The notes under the pieces are model-generated. The model worked only from the letters and a program-made list of their open reading frames with translations, ran no database searches and was not told where the DNA came from. Shown piece by piece: positions 7,833 to 12,581 of a stretch of DNA of 12,581 bases. Position 1 is the stretch's first letter. Each line of letters opens with the position of its first letter. Made by a program: the position numbers and the translations under genes. Location of the stretch: positions 1-12,581 of the forward strand of contig JAZULN010000003.1 of assembly GCA_045603125.1 (NCBI GenBank). Reading direction: 5' to 3'. The DNA is from CAKSFT01 sp045603125 (GTDB lineage: Bacteria > Bacillota > Clostridia > UBA1381).

Positions 7833-9311
7833 TTACAATATTATACAAATCAGCCCACCCGAGCCCTCGTTGATGATTCTGGCAAGGGTTTCTCTTAGCT
7901 TTGTCCTTGACTCTTCCGGCATACGAGAGAGTTTGTTGTGAAGTCCTTCGTTGACAAGTTCATAAAGGGATTTTCCAAAGATATTCGACTCCCAGATTTT
8001 TGCCGGATCCGATTCGAATTCCTCCAATAGGTAGTGAACAAGCTCTTCCGACTGCTTTTCTGTACCGACAATAGGTGAAACTTCGGTTTCGATGTCGGCT
8101 TTAATCATATGTATACTCGGAGCCGATGCCTTTAGTTTTACTCCAAATCTTCCGCCCTGCTTTACGATTTTCGGTTCATCTAGAGACAGCTCGTCGGTGG
8201 ATGGGGATACTATACCATAGCCCTTTTCCCTGACATCGGCGAGGGCGGAGGCAACTTTGTCGTATTCCTTTTTCATGCAAGATAGGTCGGTCATAAGGGT
8301 CATAAGCCCTTCCTGACTATCAATCTCAAAGCCGGTGTTTTCACCAAGAATTTTATAAAATAGATTCTCAGGCGGTAAAACATCAATTATTACATTACCC
8401 TTTCCCAAATCCATTCCACGTATCCGGCTGTCCTTTATATATTCGCAAGCTTTTAACCCGTCTGATAAAAGCCTTGTGTGGCGGATTTTCTCAAGCTGTG
8501 GGGCAAAGGACCAAAGAGTTTCATATAGGTCACGGCTTGCCCAATGAGATCTATCTAATTTTGCCATCCATGGCGGAAGATTTATTTTCAGTTCGGAAAT
8601 CGGGAATTCAAAGAGTATTGTTTCGATAATTGCTGATATATCCTCTGCTGTCAATTCTTCACAGTTTACCGCCATTACCGGAACATTGTGTTTTTGGTGT
8701 AGTTCTCTTTGGAGGGCCTGGGTTTCTTCAGAATGAGGATTTACAGAGTTTAAAAGAATAACAAAGGGTTTGTTAATTTTCTTTAACTCATCTACCACTC
8801 TTGTTTCGGCGTCTATGTAATCAGCTCTGTCAATTTCTGTAATACTGCCGTCGGTGGTCACCAAAAGCCCTATTGTGGAGTGCTCGGTTATAACTTTTTT
8901 CGTGCCCAACTCTGCTGCCTCGTTAAAGGGGATGGGATGGTCAAACCAAGGGGTATTTACCATTCTCGGCGTGTCCTCTTCGATGTAACCCAATGACCCG
9001 TCGACAATATATCCCACACAGTCAATCATGCGTACCCTTAAAGATGCGTTGTCGCCGAGATTTATCGCCACCGCCTCGTTTGGGATGAATTTTGGTTCGG
9101 TAGTCATTATAGTTCTTCCGGCTGCCGATTGTGGGAGCTCGTCTTTGGTACGCTCTGCCTGATATACATTTTCGATGTTAGGAATTACAAGCAGATCCAT
9201 AAATTTCTTTATAAAAGTTGATTTTCCGGTTCTCACAGGGCCAACCACCCCGATGTATACATCGCCGCCCGAACGCTCGGCAATGTCCTGATATACGTTA
9301 TATCCTTCCAT
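7833..9311 (-). CDS. spoIVA: Stage IV sporulation protein A (spore coat morphogenetic ATPase)
   Basis: SpoIVA is made in the mother cell, binds and hydrolyses ATP to polymerise irreversibly on the forespore surface, and forms the base layer on which the spore coat assembles; SpoVM recruits it to the outer forespore membrane. The 492-residue length equals that of the Bacillus subtilis protein. The N-terminal P-loop domain has Walker A GPVRTGKST with Lys30, the sensor threonines at 70-71 and the Walker B Asp97, matching positions known from the B. subtilis protein. A middle domain and a C-terminal domain ending GGLICIIL follow, the latter being the region tied to localisation and assembly. The start is fixed by AAGGAGG (9325-9319) seven bases before the ATG. 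It is monocistronic, between its own sigma-E-like promoter and a terminator. Nothing looks degraded. Confidence 0.97.
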   Translation of the reverse strand: MEGYNVYQDIAERSGGDVYIGVVGPVRTGKSTFIKKFMDLLVIPNIENVYQAERTKDELPQSAAGRTIMTTEPKFIPNEAVAINLGDNASLRVRMIDCVGYIVDGSLGYIEEDTPRMVNTPWFDHPIPFNEAAELGTKKVITEHSTIGLLVTTDGSITEIDRADYIDAETRVVDELKKINKPFVILLNSVNPHSEETQALQRELHQKHNVPVMAVNCEELTAEDISAIIETILFEFPISELKINLPPWMAKLDRSHWASRDLYETLWSFAPQLEKIRHTRLLSDGLKACEYIKDSRIRGMDLGKGNVIIDVLPPENLFYKILGENTGFEIDSQEGLMTLMTDLSCMKKEYDKVASALADVREKGYGIVSPSTDELSLDEPKIVKQGGRFGVKLKASAPSIHMIKADIETEVSPIVGTEKQSEELVHYLLEEFESDPAKIWESNIFGKSLYELVNEGLHNKLSRMPEESRTKLRETLARIINEGSGGLICIIL

Positions 9312-9344
9312 TTTATTTCCTCCTTGATGAGTAATTTATAATAA

Positions 9345-9373
9345 TTACTATGCCAAGAGGCAGATAAATATGA
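9345..9373 (-). promoter_or_regulatory. Probable sigma-E promoter of spoIVA
   Basis: On the minus strand, TCATATT (9373-9367) matches the sigma-E -35 consensus KMATATW, followed by a 14-base spacer and CATAGTAA (9352-9345), which keeps the CATA start of the -10 consensus CATACAHT. The predicted start is near 9338, ahead of the AAGGAGG site. spoIVA is a known sigma-E regulon gene, so both sequence and context agree. Confidence 0.65.
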
Positions 9374-9412
9374 ATAAAAAAGAGATACCGTTTAAAATTA
9401 AACGGTATCTCT
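9374..9412 (-). terminator. Rho-independent terminator after the NSS transporter
   Basis: A perfect 15-bp inverted repeat, AGAGATACCGTTTAA (9381-9395) with its complement at 9398-9412, has a minimal AA loop. The A-rich flank (9376-9380) extends the U tract on the minus strand. It begins 11 bases past the transporter stop and ends right beside the spoIVA -35 box, insulating spoIVA from transporter transcription. Confidence 0.9.
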
Positions 9413-9422
9413 CGGATTTTCC

Positions 9423-10769
9423 TTAGATTTTAAATATTCCAAATGCACCAAGCACTGATGATAAAAGAATTAACACAATAAATATTGGTGCAATGTATTT
9501 TACCATAATGGTGAACAAGCCTTTTTGCTTGAATTTTCCTGTCAGCTCGATTTCGTCGATTAAGGTCTTTGGCTTTATAAAGTAGCCTACAAATACGCAG
9601 GTTAAGAATGCAACAATCGGCATGATAACGCTATTTGATATAAAATCAAAGAAGTCCAAAAATGCCATTCCGATAATCTGAACTGATGAGAGTGGTCCAT
9701 AACCCAACGCTGATGGAATGCCGAGGAGAAGACAACCGATATATACCAATCCACATACGATTTTTCTGTTTGCCTTCAATTTATCGCAGAATATAGAAAC
9801 AACTGTTTCCATAAGCGAAATCGATGATGTCAAAGCTGCAAAAAGCACCAGGATAAAGAATAAAATCCCTAAAATGTGACCGCCTGCGAAATTGTCAAAT
9901 ACCATGGGAAGTGCCTGAAACATTAGTCCCGGGCCGCTTTTTACTTCTCCATTTCCCAAAGCATGAACTGCCGGGATTACCATAAGACCTGCTAAAATTG
10001 CAATACCTGTGTCAAAAAGCTCTATTTGCTTAACACTTGACTCTATGTGAACGTCTTTTTTCATATATGAACCGTAGGTTATCATAATACCCATAGCAAG
10101 GGACATTGAGTAGAATAACTGACCCATTGCACCAAGTACTGTCTTTACCGAGAACTTTGAAAAATCGGGAGTTATATAATAAAGAACCCCCTTCATAGCA
10201 CCGGGAAGTGTCACAACATATCCGGCAATTACTATGGTTAAAACAACGAGAGCCGGCATTAAGATTTTGCTTGCCTTTTCGATGCCTTTTTCAACACCAA
10301 ACCATACGATTATAAAGGTAATGGTGGCATAGATAGCAAAAAACAAAAGTGCCTCTTTTGGGTCGATTATAAAGTTGTCAAAATAGGCAGGGTTAGCTGC
10401 AAGTGAAGCACCGCCTGCTAAAAATGTCCATAGATACTTTATAACCCAACCACCGATAACTGAATAATAAGGTAGGATAATCATTGGAACAATTGATGCA
10501 AGATAACCTACAAATGAAAATCTCTTGTCGAGCTTTTTAAACGCTCCGATTGCACTAAGACCGGTTTTTCTGCCCAGTGCGATTTCAGCACTCATCAGTG
10601 CAAAACCAAAGGTTACCGCAAGTACTATGTATACAAGAAGGAATATTCCGCCGCCGTAACTGTCGGCTAAGTATGGAAATCTCCAGATATTCCCTAAGCC
10701 TACCGCCGAGCCGGCAGCAGACAATACAAATCCTATTTTACTTGTAAAACTGCTTCTTTTTTCGTTCAT
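9423..10769 (-). CDS. Sodium-dependent transporter, neurotransmitter:sodium symporter (NSS/SNF) family
   Basis: A 448-residue integral membrane protein of the LeuT fold, predicted to import an amino acid or related amine with Na+. TM1 carries SAVGLGNIWRFPY, with Asn27 and Arg30 at the same numbers as in LeuT. Tyr101/Tyr102 in TM3 (LPYYSVIGGW) match the substrate-site Tyr. The unwound TM6 region reads FYSMSLAMGIMITYGSY (219-235). TM8 has LTSSISLME with Thr314-Ser315, the usual Na2-site pair. The length and the C-terminus, ending shortly after the last hydrophobic segment (GAFGIFKI), fit the 11-TM bacterial subgroup (MhsT/TnaT-like). The substrate cannot be told from sequence. GAGG (10781-10778) precedes the ATG by 8 bases. 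The gene is a single transcription unit, divergent from thyA. Confidence 0.93.
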   Translation of the reverse strand: MNEKRSSFTSKIGFVLSAAGSAVGLGNIWRFPYLADSYGGGIFLLVYIVLAVTFGFALMSAEIALGRKTGLSAIGAFKKLDKRFSFVGYLASIVPMIILPYYSVIGGWVIKYLWTFLAGGASLAANPAYFDNFIIDPKEALLFFAIYATITFIIVWFGVEKGIEKASKILMPALVVLTIVIAGYVVTLPGAMKGVLYYITPDFSKFSVKTVLGAMGQLFYSMSLAMGIMITYGSYMKKDVHIESSVKQIELFDTGIAILAGLMVIPAVHALGNGEVKSGPGLMFQALPMVFDNFAGGHILGILFFILVLFAALTSSISLMETVVSIFCDKLKANRKIVCGLVYIGCLLLGIPSALGYGPLSSVQIIGMAFLDFFDFISNSVIMPIVAFLTCVFVGYFIKPKTLIDEIELTGKFKQKGLFTIMVKYIAPIFIVLILLSSVLGAFGIFKI

Positions 10770-10811
10770 AAAAATCGCCTCGTTTTCTAAAAAATTCTAA
10801 ATTCTTAAAAT

Positions 10812-10840
10812 ATTATAGCACATAAGACGAATTTTGTCTA
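10812..10840 (-). promoter_or_regulatory. Sigma-A promoter of the NSS transporter
   Basis: On the minus strand, TAGACA (10840-10835, five of six consensus) is followed by a 17-base spacer and TATAAT (10817-10812), with TG one base before the -10. An imperfect inverted repeat, CATAAGAC (10821-10828) with GTCTATG (10836-10842), covers the -35 box and spacer and could be an operator, though it is short. Confidence 0.7.
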
Positions 10841-10869
10841 TGATAACTTTTTATAATTTCGAAAATTTA

Positions 10870-10898
10870 TTGATTTTTGTAATCTTCGATGATATAAT
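10870..10898 (+). promoter_or_regulatory. Sigma-A promoter of the thyA-folA operon
   Basis: TTGATT (10870-10875) is followed by a 17-base spacer and TATAAT (10893-10898), again with an extended TG one base before the -10. The expected transcription start is about 10905, leaving a leader of roughly 107 bases before thyA. It faces away from the transporter promoter; the two -35 boxes are 29 bases apart. Confidence 0.65.
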
Positions 10899-10904
10899 TG
10901 ATAC

Positions 10905-11015
10905 ATGAAGAATGTTATTACAAAAATTCTTAAGAGCCGTAGCACTTATGTGCACTTTCCGGCATCATATCAATTAAAGGTGTTTTATAAATGCCATTCG
11001 GAGGTAATAAAATGA
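10905..11015 (+). CDS. Possible 36-residue upstream ORF in the thyA leader
   Basis: An ATG at 10905 opens a 36-codon basic ORF (starts MKNVITKILKSRSTY, ends HSEVIK) whose TGA overlaps the thyA start as ATGA. The ATG sits at the predicted transcription start, so it would be leaderless or nearly so, and no ribosome binding site is visible. I do not recognise the peptide. It may be chance, but the exact overlap with thyA is notable. A small GCAC-TTAT-GTGC hairpin (10942-10953) lies inside it. Confidence 0.2.
   Translation: MKNVITKILKSRSTYVHFPASYQLKVFYKCHSEVIK
11000..11005 (+). promoter_or_regulatory. Ribosome binding site that sets the thyA start
   Basis: GGAGGT lies 6 bases before the ATG at 11012, an ideal spacing. 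The in-frame ATG at 10991 would add seven residues (MPFGGNK), partly encoded by this very site, so 11012 is the better start. Confidence 0.85.
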
Positions 11016-11842
11016 GTCTTGCAGATAAAATCTTTGTTGAAAATTGTAAAGATATACTAAATAACGGTTATATGGACAGTGACCTTGATGTACGCCCTAA
11101 ATGGGAAGACGGAACACCTGCACATACCATAAAAAAGTTTGGGATTGTAAACCGCTATGACCTGTCGTGTGAATTTCCAATCCTTACAATCAGGAGAACA
11201 TACTTAAAAAGTGCTATAGATGAGCTTTTGTGGATTTGGCAGAAAAAGTCTAATAACATAAAGGATTTATCAAGCCATGTGTGGGATCAGTGGGCAGACG
11301 AGTCGGGCTCAATTGGTAAGGCATACGGTTATCAGATGAGCATTAAACATAAATATAAAGAAGGTGAGTTTGACCAGGTAGACAGAGTTTTATTTGACTT
11401 AAAGAATAACCCCCAAAGCCGCCGGATTATGACCAACATCTATAACCATCAGGATTTATCCGAGATGGGGCTTTATCCTTGTGCCTACAGCATGACCTTT
11501 AATGTTTCGGGAGATACCTTAAACGGAATTTTAAATCAGCGGTCACAGGATATGCTGGCCGCCAATAACTGGAATGTATGCCAGTATGCGATTTTGATGC
11601 ATATGTTTGCCGATTGCAGTGGGCTGAAGGTTGGCGAACTTGTCCACGTTATCGCCGATGCTCATATTTATGACCGACATATTCCGATTATTGAGGAGAT
11701 TATAAAAAACCCTCAATATGATGCACCAAAGCTGATAAAGACAGAGGATGTGACCGATTTTTATAAGTTCACTCCCGATACATTCAAGCTTGAAAATTAT
11801 CAGTATAATGAGTTTACAAAAAAGATTCCTATTGCAGTTTAA
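11012..11842 (+). CDS. thyA: Thymidylate synthase
   Basis: Converts dUMP and 5,10-methylene-tetrahydrofolate to dTMP and dihydrofolate in the cytoplasm. The protein is 276 residues from the supported start. The folate/dUMP enzyme pattern is complete: WEDGTPAHT near the N-terminus, ELLWIWQ at 71-77, SRR at 136-138, catalytic Cys157 in LYPCAYS, QRSQDM at 176-181, Asn188 in NNWNV, and HIYDRHI with His218/Tyr220. The catalytic loop and the QRS-D motif differ from the E. coli type (PPCH, QRSAD) and resemble the B. subtilis ThyA / phage phi3T type (LTPCVY, RSNDM). It is not the flavin-dependent ThyX. It is followed 12 bases later by folA, in an operon that recycles the dihydrofolate it makes. An upstream promoter and a short leader precede it. 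Confidence 0.95.
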   Translation: MSLADKIFVENCKDILNNGYMDSDLDVRPKWEDGTPAHTIKKFGIVNRYDLSCEFPILTIRRTYLKSAIDELLWIWQKKSNNIKDLSSHVWDQWADESGSIGKAYGYQMSIKHKYKEGEFDQVDRVLFDLKNNPQSRRIMTNIYNHQDLSEMGLYPCAYSMTFNVSGDTLNGILNQRSQDMLAANNWNVCQYAILMHMFADCSGLKVGELVHVIADAHIYDRHIPIIEEIIKNPQYDAPKLIKTEDVTDFYKFTPDTFKLENYQYNEFTKKIPIAV

Positions 11843-11854
11843 AGGAGAAAAAAT

Positions 11855-12352
11855 ATGAATTTAATAGTAGCTGTTAGCAAAAGCTGGGGAATAGGAAAAG
11901 ATGGGGATTTGCTTTTTTCTATCCCTGAGGATATGAAATTTTTCAGAGAAACCACTATGAATAAGGTGGTTATTATGGGAAGAAAAACTTTAGAGAGCTT
12001 TCCAAATAAAAAGCCCCTTCCTAAAAGGACAAATATAGTTTTAACGAGAAATAAAGACTATAACCCGGAAGGAGTTATTATTTGCCATACTCCTGTGGAA
12101 GTACTAAATGAAGTGAAAAAGTATCATACGGACGATTGTTTTATAATCGGCGGTGAGGAGATCTATAGGCTCTTTATTCCGTTCTGCAAATATGCATATA
12201 TAACACGAGTGGATAGTGATGCCGACGCCGATAGTTTCCTGCCTGATTTTGAAAAACTGATTGATTGGGAGCTAAAGGAACGCTCCCCTGAAATTTTGGA
12301 TAATGGTCATAGAATTGCTTTTGAAGTTTATGAAAATATGAATGTAAAATAA
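11855..12352 (+). CDS. folA: Dihydrofolate reductase
   Basis: NADPH-dependent reduction of dihydrofolate to tetrahydrofolate, restoring the cofactor that ThyA oxidises. The 165-residue protein has the usual features: MNLIVAVSKSWGIGKDGDLL at the N-terminus, IPEDMKFF with the active-site acid Asp26, the NADPH-binding IMGRKTLESF, and IIGGEEIYRLFIP with the conserved Gly-Gly. Length is normal (about 160). AAGGAG (11842-11847), overlapping the thyA stop codon, sits 7 bases before the ATG, so the pair is cotranscribed. No downstream gene of the operon is visible; an IS3-family element begins 14 bases after the stop. The residue at the E. coli Trp22 position is Phe21. Confidence 0.96.
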   Translation: MNLIVAVSKSWGIGKDGDLLFSIPEDMKFFRETTMNKVVIMGRKTLESFPNKKPLPKRTNIVLTRNKDYNPEGVIICHTPVEVLNEVKKYHTDDCFIIGGEEIYRLFIPFCKYAYITRVDSDADADSFLPDFEKLIDWELKERSPEILDNGHRIAFEVYENMNVK

Positions 12353-12366
12353 AAAGATGCCCTGGG
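12353..12366 (+). other. Possible left arm of a folA terminator, cut by the IS element
   Basis: A-rich sequence followed by GATGCCC (12356-12362) and TGGG, directly after the folA stop, looks like the ascending arm of a rho-independent terminator. The complementary GGGCATC plus T tract is missing, because the IS end begins at 12367. This is an inference from half a hairpin. Confidence 0.35.
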
Positions 12367-12406
12367 TGAAGTAGTCAATACTTTGTAGACACAAAAAAAG
12401 AATATT

Positions 12407-12581
12407 TTAACCTGCCTGTTCAAGTCTGTATTGAACAGGTGGTTTTCTTTTTAGTTTACGCATTGGTTTTATGTAATTGAAGTAATACACGGTTTCATCA
12501 ATGACCTTCTTTAAATCATCACTTTTCCAATATTGGAAGTGTGAACGAAGAACATCTTTGAATCTTCCAAAGAAAGATTCG
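12407..12581 (-). CDS. IS3-family transposase (OrfB), C-terminal 57 residues
   Basis: The partial reading frame begins at the window edge with ESFFGRFKDVL and ends QYRLEQAG before TAA (12409-12407). In IS3-family rve-type transposases, the Glu of the ESFF motif is the last catalytic acid of the DD(35)E triad, and a Lys seven residues later is conserved; both are present here. YYFNYIKPMRKLKRKPPVQY matches the family's typical C-terminal pattern (YFN..RP...L....PVQY). It is too short to be missed as a domain but too short to assign a subgroup firmly; IS150-like is my best guess. Confidence 0.8.
   Translation of the reverse strand, partial: ESFFGRFKDVLRSHFQYWKSDDLKKVIDETVYYFNYIKPMRKLKRKPPVQYRLEQAG
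12412..12452 (+). terminator. Terminator-like hairpin inside the IS, facing inward transcription
   Basis: CCTGTTCAA (12415-12423) pairs with TTGAACAGG (12431-12439) around a 7-base loop. It extends by G-U, U-G and C-G pairs to 12412/12442, followed by TTTTCTTTTT (12443-12452). The wobble pairs form only in plus-strand RNA, so the structure favours stopping transcripts that enter the IS from folA. It lies within the last codons of the transposase. Confidence 0.55.

Larger units (their letters stand above)
12367..12581 (-). mobile_element. IS3-family insertion sequence, right end and 3' part (runs out of window)
   Basis: The end of the element is placed at TG (12367). The candidate terminal inverted repeat of about 25 bases (12367-12391) starts TGAAGTAGTC and ends TAGACA on the plus strand, giving the TG...CA termini usual for the IS3 family. 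The transposase tail lies just inside it, reading toward this end. The other end, the target duplication and the rest of orfAB are outside the window. Confidence 0.7.

Noticed and set aside
10934..10963. Small hairpins in the thyA leader as a riboswitch or T-box
   Set aside because: Only a four-pair stem with a weak outer GCC/GGC closing is visible, with no conserved T-box or riboswitch core and no terminator before thyA.
10991..10993. ATG at 10991 as the thyA start
   Set aside because: The extra seven residues overlap the strong GGAGGT site, which is ideally spaced for the ATG at 11012; homologues begin at about that Met.

Overview
The window is AT-rich DNA from what looks like an anaerobic, spore-forming member of the Clostridia. 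The evidence is a full-length SpoIVA (a protein restricted to endospore formers) behind a sigma-E-like promoter, strong GGAGG-type ribosome binding sites, sigma-A promoters with TG-extended -10 boxes, rho-independent terminators, and a large secreted BspA-type protein whose C-terminus resembles modules of clostridial secreted proteins. The species cannot be named from this sequence alone.

Layout. Positions 1-2289 (+) are the end of a surface-polysaccharide operon: a 5'-truncated nucleotidyltransferase-family gene overlapping, by ATGA, a UDP-glucose 6-dehydrogenase (ugd). A terminator that works in both directions (about 2292-2335) separates this from a convergent gene. Positions 2357-7647 (-) hold one very large secreted BspA-type leucine-rich-repeat protein (1763 residues if joined). 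It is split into two reading frames at a run of six A residues, and the break coincides with an A AAA AAG heptamer followed at once by TAA. The choice between programmed -1 frameshifting, a real mutation and a base-calling error is the main open question here. Next on the minus strand come spoIVA (7833-9311) with its own promoter and terminator, and a sodium:neurotransmitter-symporter-family transporter (9423-10769) with its own promoter and a perfect 15-bp terminator stem. A divergent promoter region (10770-11011) then leads into the plus-strand thyA-folA pair (thymidylate synthase and dihydrofolate reductase). The window ends in an IS3-family element (12367 to the edge) on the minus strand, inserted 14 bases after the folA stop codon, possibly inside that operon's terminator.

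How the genes work together. Ugd makes UDP-glucuronate for polysaccharide, and the nucleotidyltransferase-like protein probably serves the same pathway. ThyA consumes methylene-tetrahydrofolate and yields dihydrofolate, which FolA reduces back, so the pair is a classic functional couple. SpoIVA, the transporter and the BspA-type protein are separate transcription units with no evident functional link. I see no defence system, CRISPR array, tRNA or rRNA. No gene-free stretch exceeds about 250 bases.
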